From Terriglobia bacterium (lineage in GTDB: Bacteria; Acidobacteriota; Terriglobia; Terriglobales; Acidobacteriaceae), in assembly GCA_020072645.1 (NCBI GenBank), contig JAIQGK010000010.1:145568-209567 (forward strand): 64,000 bases of DNA, given 5' to 3'. How positions within the stretch are numbered: position 1 is the stretch's first letter; each line of letters starts with the position of its first letter. Made by a program: the position numbers and the translations under genes. A model generated the notes under the pieces. The model did not search any database, was not told where the DNA came from, and saw only the letters and a list, made by a program, of their open reading frames with translations. Shown one piece after another: positions 44,648 through 53,358 of this stretch.

Positions 44648-46294
44648 ATGTCCAAGTCCGGTTCCACCGCCAAAAATCCACGGCGCAACAAACCACCCCG
44701 CATTTTTGGTGAGGGGGAAATGGCCGAACTGACGCGACGTTTTGACTGGAGTAAGACTCCTGTTGGGCCCATCGCTACATGGCCAGACACTTTGCTCACC
44801 ACCGTGAACCTGCTTTTGGCGACGCGGCATCCCATGTTCCTGTGGTGGGGACCGGAGCTGATCCAGTTCTATAACGATGGCTACCGCCCCAGCATCCGCG
44901 AGGACAAGCACCCGAAAGCGCTCGGCCAGCGCGGCACGGAATGCTGGCCGGAGATATGGCACATAATCGGCCCGCAGATTGAAGGGGTGATGACCAAAGG
45001 CGAGGCAACGTGGCATCGCAATGCGCTCGTCCCGATTCATCGCAACGGTAAGCTGGAAGATGTTTACTGGACCTATAGCTACAGCCCGGTGCGCGATCGT
45101 GAGGGAAACATTCTTGGCACGCTGGTTACCTGCAGTGAGACAACGGAAGAAGTTCTGGGCGAACGCCGCTTGCGCCAGAGTGAAGCGCGCTTTCGGCGAT
45201 TAGTAGAAGAGGCCAACGTTGGTTTTGTGATCGGCGACCTGGCCGGAAATCTTACTTATCTCAATCCCACCATGTTGAAGCTGCTGGGCTACAGCGCGGA
45301 AGAGGTCAATACGGGGGCCATCCGGTGGAGCGATCTCACCCCGCCCGAATATGCTCAGGTGGATGCGCGCGCGGTGGAGGAATTGCGTCGGTTTGGCGTT
45401 GCCCAGCCGTATGAAAAGGCCTTTATTGCCAAAGACGGACGAAAGATTCCTCTGCTCGTAGGCGCGGCCATGCTGGCTGAAACCGAAGGACGAACGCAGG
45501 AAGTGGCGGCCTTTACCGCCGACCTGAGCGAACTCAAGCGCGCGGAAAAAGCCTTGCGGCAGACGGAAAAGCTCGCCGTGGTGGGAAGGCTGGCCAGCTC
45601 CATTGCGCATGAAATCAATAATCCGCTTGAGGCCGTAACCAACCTGCTGTATCTCATCGCCAGTGAGGACCTTCCAGAGACGCTGACCAAATATGTCCGC
45701 ATGGCCCAGCAGGAATTAGCCAGGGTCGCCAACATCACAACGCAGACGCTGCGTTTCCACCGGCAGTCCACCAATCCCAGAACGGCTTCTATGTCACATA
45801 TCCTGGATGGCGTGCTCGCTCTGTTCCAGGGCCGCTTACGTAATGCGGACATTACCGTGGAGAAGCAATTTGGCAATGCCAGCCCCGTGATGTCCTATGA
45901 AGGCGACCTGCGGCAGGTCTTTACCAACTTGTTGAGCAATGCCATTGACGCCACGGCGCCGGGCGGAAAGATTATTGTTCGCGAAAGAGACGTTACTGAC
46001 TGGCGATCAGGCAAACGAGCAGTGCGCGTGACCATCGCCGACACAGGGCATGGCATGTCCGCGGAAACTCGCAAGATGATTTTCGATCCCTTCTTTACCA
46101 CCAAGGGCATCACCGGGACCGGACTCGGCTTGTGGGTAAGCGCTGAAATCTTGAATAAACACGGCGCGAAGATCCGCGTCCGCAGCAGCCGGAAGCAGCC
46201 CGGACAAGGCACCGTGTTCTCTATTCTTTTCCGCGCTGATGGTGTCGCTGCCAGGGAAGCGCTGGCGGATGTTGCGGAGAAGCGTTCTGCATAA
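44648..46294 (+). CDS. PAS-domain sensor histidine kinase (orphan)
   Basis: This 548-residue cytoplasmic kinase has a PAS-like N-domain (about 30-165, with PMFLWWGPELIQFYNDGYRP), a second PAS (about 172-295), HisKA with phospho-His321 in SSIAHEINNPLEAV, and HATPase_c (about 400-525) with NLLSNAIDAT, ADTGHGMS and GTGLGLWVS. No response regulator is adjacent. It starts at ATG 44648; an in-frame ATG 105 bp upstream would add a non-family tail. It is convergent with the broken RraB-like gene. Confidence 0.92.
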   Translation: MSKSGSTAKNPRRNKPPRIFGEGEMAELTRRFDWSKTPVGPIATWPDTLLTTVNLLLATRHPMFLWWGPELIQFYNDGYRPSIREDKHPKALGQRGTECWPEIWHIIGPQIEGVMTKGEATWHRNALVPIHRNGKLEDVYWTYSYSPVRDREGNILGTLVTCSETTEEVLGERRLRQSEARFRRLVEEANVGFVIGDLAGNLTYLNPTMLKLLGYSAEEVNTGAIRWSDLTPPEYAQVDARAVEELRRFGVAQPYEKAFIAKDGRKIPLLVGAAMLAETEGRTQEVAAFTADLSELKRAEKALRQTEKLAVVGRLASSIAHEINNPLEAVTNLLYLIASEDLPETLTKYVRMAQQELARVANITTQTLRFHRQSTNPRTASMSHILDGVLALFQGRLRNADITVEKQFGNASPVMSYEGDLRQVFTNLLSNAIDATAPGGKIIVRERDVTDWRSGKRAVRVTIADTGHGMSAETRKMIFDPFFTTKGITGTGLGLWVSAEILNKHGAKIRVRSSRKQPGQGTVFSILFRADGVAAREALADVAEKRSA

Positions 46295-46297
46295 TGC

Positions 46298-46605
46298 CTA
46301 TTGCGTGAAATCGCTGTCGTTGTCGGCGGGACGCCCGTAGCCGTCGTAGATTCCATTAAATTTCGCCGCTAGATCTTCCATCTCAGGAAAGACGTCGCTC
46401 AAATCCTCATCTCCTCTTGCGGGTTGCGTCGCTAATACCAGCCAGTCTCGATCATCAGCGCCAAGGTCGACCATCCCCGCGCCCGGAGTTGTTCGGCTGC
46501 CATCTCAGCATCAGAGCTTCTGGGAAAATATAGAAAGTGCTCAATGTATTCCGGGAACTCCTCGCTCGCTATATACCCGTTCTCAAATGTGTTTCCGTTT
46601 GTCAT
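46298..46605 (-). pseudogene. RraB-like (ribonuclease E inhibitor) gene with frameshift
   Basis: The ATG at 46605 opens a frame encoding MTNGNTFENGYIASEEFPEY, then IEHFLYFP and AAEQLRARGW, until an early TAG at 46432-46434. A second frame encodes VDLGADDRDWLVLATQPARG, then DVFPEMEDLAAKFNGIYDGY, ending at TAG 46298-46300. Together they look like one short RraB/DUF695-like protein (hydrophobic strand, AAxxLRxxG, WLVLAT, xxFxGxYDGY). The 308-bp span is not a multiple of three. The frame break is near 46455-46475, just after RARGW. This is a decayed gene or a sequencing or assembly error. Confidence 0.65.
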
Positions 46606-46615
46606 GCGCCCTCAA

Positions 46616-47851
46616 TCACCGCCCCGCCTCATTCTTATAAACCCTTCCGCCCTTCATCACGAACACCACTTTGCGCACGGCTGTAATGTCCTTCAGCGGA
46701 TCTCCATCCACGGCGGTGATGTCGGCCTGCATGCCGGGCGCGATTGTTCCAATTTCATTCTGCATATTCAGCGACTCGGCGGCGCGTGAATTTGCCGCCA
46801 CCAGCGCGTCCATGGGATCTTCTCCCGCCTGCACGCGATCGATAAATTCTTCAGCGTTGCGTCCGTGCGCTCCCGCTACCGCGTCGGTGCCAAAGACGAT
46901 TTTCAGGTTCTTCGTCGCCAGCGCATGCTTGAACATCTCCGCAATTACCGGCAGGACTTCCTGCATCTTGGCAAAGCCTTCTTCCGTGTAGCTGCCGCTG
47001 CCCAGAAACTTCTGCTTGTTCTCCAGATAGTTGTGAATCACCAGGCCCACTTGTGGGTCGAAAAACGTTCCGTGTTGCGCCATTGCGTCCAGGTCTTCCT
47101 GCGTTGCGTAGGTTCCGTGCTCCACTTCAGTGCAGCCTGCGTTCGCCGCCGCGCGCACCGCATCGCGATAGGCGTGGACCAGCGTCCGCAGCCCCTGCGC
47201 CTTGGCCTCAGAGCACGCGGCCTGAAGCTGCTCGTCGCTCAGCGTTCGCGTGCCGCCCTGCCGTATGCTGCGCGAAGCAAAAATCTTTACCAGGTCAGCG
47301 CCATCGGCCTTGAGTTTGCGCACGGTTTCGCGAATCTGCTCCGGCGTAAGCTTTGGGTCTTCAATCGGCTCCAGTGACGTCAGAAGCCGTGGCCCGGGCA
47401 GGCTTCCACTCTCGAGCGCCGTGCGCAGGTCTTTATCCTCGGGTGATCCCACGCTTTGAATCGTCGTGAACCCGGCCATGAGCGTGGCATAGGCGTTCTC
47501 TGCGGCGGCCAGCGCAGCCTGATACGGCGTCTCGCTCTTATCTTCTATGCGTCCGTTGGGACCAAAGTGCCACGTAATGTGATCGTGCAGATCGATCCAT
47601 CCCGGCATCACGGTCATGTGGGAGAGATCGTACGCGGACGCTCCGGGAATGCGCTGGTCTTTGGCGTTCGGCTCAACGCGAACGATCTTACCCGCCTGCA
47701 CCACGATCAGCACATTGTGCAACGTGTGGCCCTTGCCATCGAGCAGCGTTCCGGCGCGCAGGACGATCGTCCTCTGCGGCTGGGCGAGTGAACAGAGAGA
47801 AAGCGAAAGAAGAACAGTAAGAACCACGAGCTGTTTTGTTCGCATAGGCAT
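46616..47851 (-). CDS. Exported amidohydrolase
   Basis: The 411-residue protein has a signal peptide (RTKQLVVLTVLLSLSLCSLAQ) and a metal-dependent hydrolase barrel. It has WIDLHDHITWHFG (HxH), GADLVKIFASR (candidate carboxylated Lys), LVHAYRDAVRA and CTEVEHGTY (His ligands) and FGTDAVAGAHG (catalytic Asp). It is like imidazolonepropionase/prolidase-type acidobacterial amidohydrolases that act on dipeptides or other amides; the substrate is unknown. ATG 47851 is preferred, with a second ATG six bases in. Confidence 0.88.
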   Translation of the reverse strand: MPMRTKQLVVLTVLLSLSLCSLAQPQRTIVLRAGTLLDGKGHTLHNVLIVVQAGKIVRVEPNAKDQRIPGASAYDLSHMTVMPGWIDLHDHITWHFGPNGRIEDKSETPYQAALAAAENAYATLMAGFTTIQSVGSPEDKDLRTALESGSLPGPRLLTSLEPIEDPKLTPEQIRETVRKLKADGADLVKIFASRSIRQGGTRTLSDEQLQAACSEAKAQGLRTLVHAYRDAVRAAANAGCTEVEHGTYATQEDLDAMAQHGTFFDPQVGLVIHNYLENKQKFLGSGSYTEEGFAKMQEVLPVIAEMFKHALATKNLKIVFGTDAVAGAHGRNAEEFIDRVQAGEDPMDALVAANSRAAESLNMQNEIGTIAPGMQADITAVDGDPLKDITAVRKVVFVMKGGRVYKNEAGR

Positions 47852-48103
47852 GATTGAATCCCGGCTTCGCATTGTATCGAATGTCCCAGGCAGTGGGTAT
47901 TTATTCCCCAGGCAGCTGAAAAGCAACTGAGAATAATCAACGGCTTAGAGGCTATCTGACTTTGGATACCTCCGTGCATGTAATGGTAAGCGTCCTCCCC
48001 GCGTGGTAGCGGCTGATTACGTTGGTTGATGTACCTGTGTGGATTGCTAATAGCCAGCGGAATCGCAAAGAATGCCGGAAAAGATATCCGTATTTGGAGG
48101 CAC

Positions 48104-49009
48104 ATGAAAGCTTTTTCGTTCAAACTTTTTGCTATCGCACTTCTAGCAACCGGGACTTCTCTGTTTGTTCAGGGCCAGACACAACCTTCGCAGCCGGTCC
48201 ATCCGCAGCTTGAATCGGAGAAGGGCATCACGGGCTTCGAATCGTTCCAGGGAACCATCAACAGTGACAACCGTGTGTTCAAGATCGATTCCAACCTGGG
48301 TTGGGATTTCAACAAACACTTTGGCGTGTTTGCCGGCGTGCCCGTTTATTTCGCCAGCGTTCCGGCCAGCACGACTACAACCGGAAACACCACCACCGCA
48401 ACTCCAAGCTCCAGCAACAGCGGGATCGGCAACGTTTATATGGGCTTTACCATGAAAGCGCCCAATCCCAGTCTCGATTACGCCAGCGCGGTCACGGTTT
48501 CTGCGCCCACCGGCAGCACCGCCAATGGCTTCAGCACCGGGCGCGTCGGCGCGGACTGGACGAACCGTTTTGAGCATACCTTTGACCGGCTCACTCCTTT
48601 CTTTGAAGGTGGCCTGAGCAACACCGTGCCGGACGCGACTTTTCAGACGCGGCCCTTCACTTCGCTGGGCGCCATCAGCCATCTGGAAGAGGGCGCGGAA
48701 TTTCAGTTGGTAACGCGTTTTTATGCCGGCGGCTCGGGATATCAGATCGTCCCCTTCGGCAGTCAAAAGGTCTTCAGCAAGGTCAACGGCAAGGGATCAG
48801 GAAAAAATCCTCTTGACAGCAACGCTGTTTCCACCGGAAACGATCTGACCCGGGAAAACGGCTTCAACACGTGGGTTGCTTTTGAGCCTACATCGATCGT
48901 GCGCCTGGAACTGGGGTACACGCGCAGCATGACCTTTGATCTGAGCAGCTTCGCCTTCAATCTGCGGATGAACGTAGGCAAGATGCTTCGCTCAAAGCGA
49001 AATTACTAA
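48104..49009 (+). CDS. Predicted outer-membrane or secreted protein
   Basis: This 301-residue protein has a signal (FKLFAIALLATGTSLFVQGQ) and then repeated beta-type stretches (IDSNLGWDFNKHFGVFAGVPVYF, VGADWTNRFEHTF, RLELGYTRSMTFDLSSFAFNLR), consistent with a beta-barrel. A Thr/Ser/Asn-rich stretch at about 88-110 looks like a loop. GGAGG is 5 nt before ATG 48104. The His-rich gene follows after 13 bp, so they are co-transcribed. Confidence 0.78.
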   Translation: MKAFSFKLFAIALLATGTSLFVQGQTQPSQPVHPQLESEKGITGFESFQGTINSDNRVFKIDSNLGWDFNKHFGVFAGVPVYFASVPASTTTTGNTTTATPSSSNSGIGNVYMGFTMKAPNPSLDYASAVTVSAPTGSTANGFSTGRVGADWTNRFEHTFDRLTPFFEGGLSNTVPDATFQTRPFTSLGAISHLEEGAEFQLVTRFYAGGSGYQIVPFGSQKVFSKVNGKGSGKNPLDSNAVSTGNDLTRENGFNTWVAFEPTSIVRLELGYTRSMTFDLSSFAFNLRMNVGKMLRSKRNY

Positions 49010-49022
49010 GGGAGGAAGCACA

Positions 49023-49553
49023 ATGAAAGCTAAATTGTTTCTTAGCGCAGCGGCGATGCTCGCATTCATGACGTCGCTAGTGTTCGCACAGCATGGGCAC
49101 GGCGGCGGAGCCAGCGGAAGCATGCATGGAAGCTCGTCGATGCACGGGGATGATCATTCGTCCACGACGCACGGCAAGTCGGATGACGATCATGGCTCCG
49201 GTCATGACAGCGCCAACTCCGGCCACAGTTCGATTTCGCAGAAACTGTCTTCCAACACCAAGCTGGCCAGCAAGCTGCAGAGCCTGCTGCCGCCGGGGAC
49301 TGACCTGCAGACAGCCGCTTCAGGTTTCAAAAACCTGGGACAGTTTGTTGCCGCGGTCCACGTCTCGCACAACCTGGGTATTCCTTTCGATCAGTTGAAG
49401 GCCAAGATGCAAGGCCCGCCGACTGAGAGCCTGGGCAAAGCTATTCAGGACTTGAAGCCGACTGTAAATGCCAAAGCGGAGATGAAGAAGGCGGAGCATG
49501 AGGCGCATCAGGACCTGGACAGCGATGATGACAGCGATTCCAAAAAATCCTAG
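49023..49553 (+). CDS. His/Ser-rich exported protein
   Basis: The 176-residue protein has a signal (LFLSAAAMLAFMTSLVFAQ). The mature N-part (about 22-70) is rich in His, Ser, Gly and Asp (HGHGGG, DDHSSTTHGK), likely a metal-binding region. A helical domain (about 75-140) has KLASKLQSLLPPGTDL and FVAAVHVSHNLGIPFDQLK. A Glu/Asp/Lys tail with DSDDDSDSKKS closes it. GGAGG lies 7 nt before the ATG. It follows the barrel gene and precedes a terminator. Metal binding is an inference; the function is unknown. Confidence 0.72.
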   Translation: MKAKLFLSAAAMLAFMTSLVFAQHGHGGGASGSMHGSSSMHGDDHSSTTHGKSDDDHGSGHDSANSGHSSISQKLSSNTKLASKLQSLLPPGTDLQTAASGFKNLGQFVAAVHVSHNLGIPFDQLKAKMQGPPTESLGKAIQDLKPTVNAKAEMKKAEHEAHQDLDSDDDSDSKKS

Positions 49554-49580
49554 ATTGCGATTCGCGACGATCTTTCCTGG

Positions 49581-49611
49581 AAGGCGGTCTTTCTCGGCCG
49601 CCTTTCTTTTT
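49581..49611 (+). terminator. Rho-independent terminator
   Basis: AAGGCGG/CCGCCTT stem with a 10-nt loop is followed by TCTTTTTTT. It ends the 48104-49553 operon. Confidence 0.82.
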
Positions 49612-49643
49612 TTGAAAAATGGATCGGGAGATTGAATTCAACG

Positions 49644-50561
49644 CTAACTGGCCACTCTGGCCCTGGGCACGTAATTCCCGTCTTCCAACACCTGGCACGG
49701 TGCGACCTGCGGCGTGACCAGGGCTTCCCTTGGGATGATAAAAGTCTGCTCCAGCGCATACTGGCCTGACATGGCGGCGTGAGGAACGCCGTCGGTGTAA
49801 ACCATCCACGCGCTACCCGGCGGAAAAACCAACTCTTGTTTGGGCGCGTTCTTCTGGAAGTCGGCGTTTTCCTTAAGCCAGTCATGCAGGTAAAGCATGA
49901 ACTCGTCATAGGGAGAACGATCGGGAACAGGAAATCCGATCTTGCTGGCCATGTGCGCCAGGGCGCGTCCCACTCCGCTGTTCGATGGGCCAATCTTTTT
50001 CTTCTGCATCAGCTTGGGCAGAAAATCATGGAACGGCTCGCCCACATTCCACACGCGTCCGACGGATGGATTGATGTTGGCAAACACACGCAAGATGCGT
50101 GCGCCATGCGTGGGCCGCGACGGGAACGCGTCCACGTGCAGCAGGTCATTGCGCTTGTGCAAAGAAAGATCGCGGCCTTGTTCTTCCAGCGGACGGAAGC
50201 TGGCGAAGTCCAGCTTCATCTTGCCTGCGTACGGCGCCAGAAACCTCGCAATGAACTTCGTGACCGAAGCGGAGAAATCCCGCATGATCGCATTCATGCG
50301 CTCGCGGTCAGGAGAATTGTCATCCACGCCCTTCAGCAGATCCTTCGTGGGACGGTAGGAAATATTTTTGTGAAAGCGCGAGCCGGTCTGCTTTTGCGAA
50401 AGCAGGAATTCGCGGTCAGCGTCAGGAAATTCGAACGGTACATGGCTGAAGAACAGCACTTTGCCGCGCTCCAGCTGGTCGCAATGCCATGGAGCTTGGC
50501 TCAAATCGTATTTACTTACGTCGACGATTGCCGAACTGCTGGATACAGCCATCATAGACAT
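49644..50561 (-). CDS. kdoO: Kdo hydroxylase (KdoO-type, Fe(II)/2-oxoglutarate dioxygenase)
   Basis: The 305-residue protein matches the Kdo hydroxylase family, which converts Kdo to Ko in lipopolysaccharide. Metal ligands are H142 and D144 in LLHVDAFPSRPTHG, and distal H261 in DGVPHAAMSG. Additional typical stretches are SQKQTGSRFHKNISYRP, RVFANINPSVGRVW and the C-terminal ALEQTFIIP. AAGGA is upstream of ATG 50561. It acts on the inner-core sugar of LPS. No other LPS gene is adjacent. Confidence 0.86.
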   Translation of the reverse strand: MSMMAVSSSSAIVDVSKYDLSQAPWHCDQLERGKVLFFSHVPFEFPDADREFLLSQKQTGSRFHKNISYRPTKDLLKGVDDNSPDRERMNAIMRDFSASVTKFIARFLAPYAGKMKLDFASFRPLEEQGRDLSLHKRNDLLHVDAFPSRPTHGARILRVFANINPSVGRVWNVGEPFHDFLPKLMQKKKIGPSNSGVGRALAHMASKIGFPVPDRSPYDEFMLYLHDWLKENADFQKNAPKQELVFPPGSAWMVYTDGVPHAAMSGQYALEQTFIIPREALVTPQVAPCQVLEDGNYVPRARVAS

Positions 50562-50667
50562 CCTTCAGTCATTCGTTTGAAGAAATCATACGCGCTTCAA
50601 TCCTGCTCCGCAAAATGACCGAAAGAAATAAGGCGAGACGCGGACGATGCCGCATCCCGCCTTATTG

Positions 50668-52392
50668 TTATTGGCTGCCCTTATTACACAGAGTGCCGTC
50701 GGTAATCGAAGTCAGCAGCCCGGCAGAAGCTGTGACCTGGCGGCTGAAACATCCGCTGACAGAATCATTGGAGAAAAAGTCCTGCGTGCTTTGCTGCCCG
50801 GTGTTTCCGGTGATGTTGAAGTTGGAATCAAAGAGCAATGTATCACTGGGCGTAACGGTATTGGAGACCACGCTGAATGTGGCCGGACCATTGTCGCCGT
50901 GGTGCACCGCCGCGCTCTGGAATTGCTGCCGGATCGTGGTGGTTTGCTGTCCGCCTGAGCCATCAGGATTCAAGGAGAAAGTGAAACCCAGGTCCAGCGG
51001 CCATTCAAAACGCTGCTGACTGTTTCCGCCGCCGTGCCCATCGGTTTGGGTCTCAGAAGTAATAGTGGTGCGCTGTTTGATGTTCTGCACAAACGCCGTG
51101 TTGGTGATGTTGAAGTCCTGCCGGCTGGAGAATTGAATATTCTGCCGCACGTCAGTTTTTATCTGGCCGTGCGAAGTCCGGACAAAGCCTTCCAATCTGA
51201 AGATGCGCGAAGAATCGACGGTCACCGATCCGGTAATGGTTCCATCGGGCGCTGTGTTCAGGTTTTCAACCGTGCTGGGATTGGGCACGCCGATGGTGTT
51301 GAGCGTTACCTCGCCGGTAATCTGGTTTGATCCATGGTCCTGGAAAGCCAGCAGCGTGGCTGTGGTGGAAAATCCATTGTTCGCGCCGAATACGCTGACC
51401 GCGACCTGGTGTGGCTGTCCGTTGCTGAGCAAACCAGCGAACGGTGTAAGGTCAACGCGATACGGAGCGAAATTCAGCGTCTGCACGCCGGGGATGGGAC
51501 GCCACAGCAGCGGATCGATTCCGCCGGTATATATCCACGGATAGACCGGCGCAACGCCCGCCGGCGTGCCATCGATGGTGACCTGGCTCTCGCGAAACGC
51601 GCCGCCGCCGCAGCTTTGCAATTCATTAGCTACGTCGTTGGGCACGCACGTGTACCAGAACTCGTCTCCTGCCTGGCTTTCTGCCACAACATCAATAAAC
51701 GCGCGCTCAACGTTGGGGGGCAGCGTAAAAGTTTTCGTCAGCGTGCTGCTGGAATTGGAGAGAAATGCCGTTCCGCCTGTCGGATCGGAAGCGAGAGGCA
51801 GCACCAGGTCGGCGGTGCGCGGTGCGTCCTGATGGCTGGCCAGTGGATAGAACTGAATTGTGCCCGTCCCAAACAGAGTGCTGGTAAATGTCGAATTCAC
51901 CAGGTTGCCCAGATCGACGCGGCCATTCTGCGCGCTGTTGAAGAGCGCAGAATAGTCAGTGAGATCGCGCTCAATATGCCATGAGCGCGCCACCTTTCCT
52001 GAAGGTTCAGAGGTTGTCCCGAAATAAACGTTCACTCCGCCGATCCAGATTTCCGCGGTGCGGTCAAACTGCCGGCCTGCTTGAATGGAGAAATCCGCGT
52101 TCAAAATAACTTTGGCCCATGGCCCCGGGCACGCAGGAGTAAAGGAAAATGGCTTGGGAGAAAAATCCGCAAAGGCAAAATTATTGAACAGCGTAACCAC
52201 GCAGGGCGTAGTGTCCGGCCGCGCGATGGGCGGATCTGCTGTTGCGGTGTTGGCTGAGCCAATCACCAATCCCGGTGGCGGAATCGGCTGGGCCAAAGCT
52301 GCGCTGGCTGCAAGCACCAGGCAGGCAGCGACGAATATTTTTCCGGAAGAAAACAAAATGGGCCGAAGCGATGGAGCAGAAGAGACATGCAT
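50668..52392 (-). CDS. PNGase A-like exported glycoamidase
   Basis: The 574-residue protein has a signal (KIFVAACLVLAASAALAQ). Its first half resembles peptide-N4-(N-acetylglucosaminyl)asparagine amidase A: CPGPWAKVILNADFSIQAG, RQFDRTAEIWIGGVNVYFGT and SWHIERDLTDYSALF. GGGAFRESQVTIDGTPAG, VYPWIYTGG and PYRVDLTPFAGLLSNGQPH complete the core. The second half (about 350-574) is beta-rich. It would release N-glycans from glycoproteins outside the cell. GGAGG lies near ATG 52392. There is no neighbouring glycan gene other than kdoO. Confidence 0.82.
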   Translation of the reverse strand: MHVSSAPSLRPILFSSGKIFVAACLVLAASAALAQPIPPPGLVIGSANTATADPPIARPDTTPCVVTLFNNFAFADFSPKPFSFTPACPGPWAKVILNADFSIQAGRQFDRTAEIWIGGVNVYFGTTSEPSGKVARSWHIERDLTDYSALFNSAQNGRVDLGNLVNSTFTSTLFGTGTIQFYPLASHQDAPRTADLVLPLASDPTGGTAFLSNSSSTLTKTFTLPPNVERAFIDVVAESQAGDEFWYTCVPNDVANELQSCGGGAFRESQVTIDGTPAGVAPVYPWIYTGGIDPLLWRPIPGVQTLNFAPYRVDLTPFAGLLSNGQPHQVAVSVFGANNGFSTTATLLAFQDHGSNQITGEVTLNTIGVPNPSTVENLNTAPDGTITGSVTVDSSRIFRLEGFVRTSHGQIKTDVRQNIQFSSRQDFNITNTAFVQNIKQRTTITSETQTDGHGGGNSQQRFEWPLDLGFTFSLNPDGSGGQQTTTIRQQFQSAAVHHGDNGPATFSVVSNTVTPSDTLLFDSNFNITGNTGQQSTQDFFSNDSVSGCFSRQVTASAGLLTSITDGTLCNKGSQ

Positions 52393-52485
52393 GACTACCT
52401 CCAAAAACTAACTCCAAAGATGAGGGTCAAATTTTAATCAGCAGGCGGAAGCGAGGTCAAACGACGGGAGCGGCTTTGCACAAAC

Positions 52486-52581
52486 CTCACCACAGATAAC
52501 ACTGATACCACTGATTTACACGGATCAAAAAATCAAAATAGGACCACTTTGAATTTGTGAATCCGTGTCATCCGTGGTGAG
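52486..52581. repeat. Imperfect inverted repeat CTCACCACAGATAACACTGA / TCCGTGTCATCCGTGGTGAG
   Basis: The left arm runs from 52486 into TTTACACGGAT at 52526; the right arm is at 52561-52581. It occupies the gap between the PNGase-like gene and the 52626 gene and can form a long hairpin. It is similar in style to the family-B repeats near 22300. Confidence 0.6.
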
Positions 52582-52625
52582 ATTTTGTTTTTTTGTGCAA
52601 GTCTCGCGGACTAGCCGCAGTCGCT

Positions 52626-53354
52626 TTACTCCTCATCCGCAAAGTGGGCGTCGCGATCAAGCCGTCCGCACTGGTGATGAGCGGGTGGCTCAATGCGGTG
52701 CGGCAACGGAAACTCCGGGCTGAGCTGGCGCACGAATTCAACCTTCAAGAGCGGATGCAACTCCATGCAGTTCTCCGCCACGCCAATCTGCTGATGAAAA
52801 ATATCAAAGAAGCCCACGCCTTCCACGCGCACCACCCAGGCCGGGGTAAAGCGCCGGAAGTGCGCCTGCGGTTCCGCAAGTTGAGCGGTGAGAACTTGCC
52901 GCACTTCAGCATAGTGTTGCGCCTGCGCTGAGCTGCACGCGCCCTGGCATTCGGTCGAGGGAACTTCGGCAATCATGGTGCGCGTGACGTCATTAGGATC
53001 GGCTAGAACCAAGTGAAAATCGCGGTCGCCGTGCTGGCCGGTCTCCTGTTTCCAGCCGAGCAGAACGGCTTCAACGGAATACACTTGTTTCTCCGCGTCG
53101 GAACGTTCGTCGCTCAGGACCTCAGAGGCTGGCAATGAGACGAGTTCAGAAACGCTGGTATGCCTTGGCGTGAAGTTGATGCGCTTGGCATCGTTATCAA
53201 AGATGGTCTTGATGCGCCAGCGCTCCGTACCGCAGTGGACGCCGCATGTGAACTCCGGCGGCGGAGGCTTGTGGAAATATCGCAGCAGCAGGAACGCCGC
53301 CAACGCGAGAACGATGACGAGAATAGCTGGAGGTTGTGAACGGCGGCGGGCCAT
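52626..53354 (-). CDS. Hypothetical membrane-anchored protein
   Basis: The 242-residue protein has a single N-terminal TM (about 10-30, ILVIVLALAAFLLLRYF), then a soluble domain with two early Cys (CGVHCG), RIKTIFDNDAKRINF and CQGACSSAQ. The later part is basic and His-rich (HHQCGRLDRDAHF). It starts 4 nt after the stop of the YCF48-like gene on the same strand, so it is in one operon with it. It is probably periplasmic; its role is unknown. Confidence 0.7.
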   Translation of the reverse strand: MARRRSQPPAILVIVLALAAFLLLRYFHKPPPPEFTCGVHCGTERWRIKTIFDNDAKRINFTPRHTSVSELVSLPASEVLSDERSDAEKQVYSVEAVLLGWKQETGQHGDRDFHLVLADPNDVTRTMIAEVPSTECQGACSSAQAQHYAEVRQVLTAQLAEPQAHFRRFTPAWVVRVEGVGFFDIFHQQIGVAENCMELHPLLKVEFVRQLSPEFPLPHRIEPPAHHQCGRLDRDAHFADEE

Positions 53355-53358
53355 CTGG

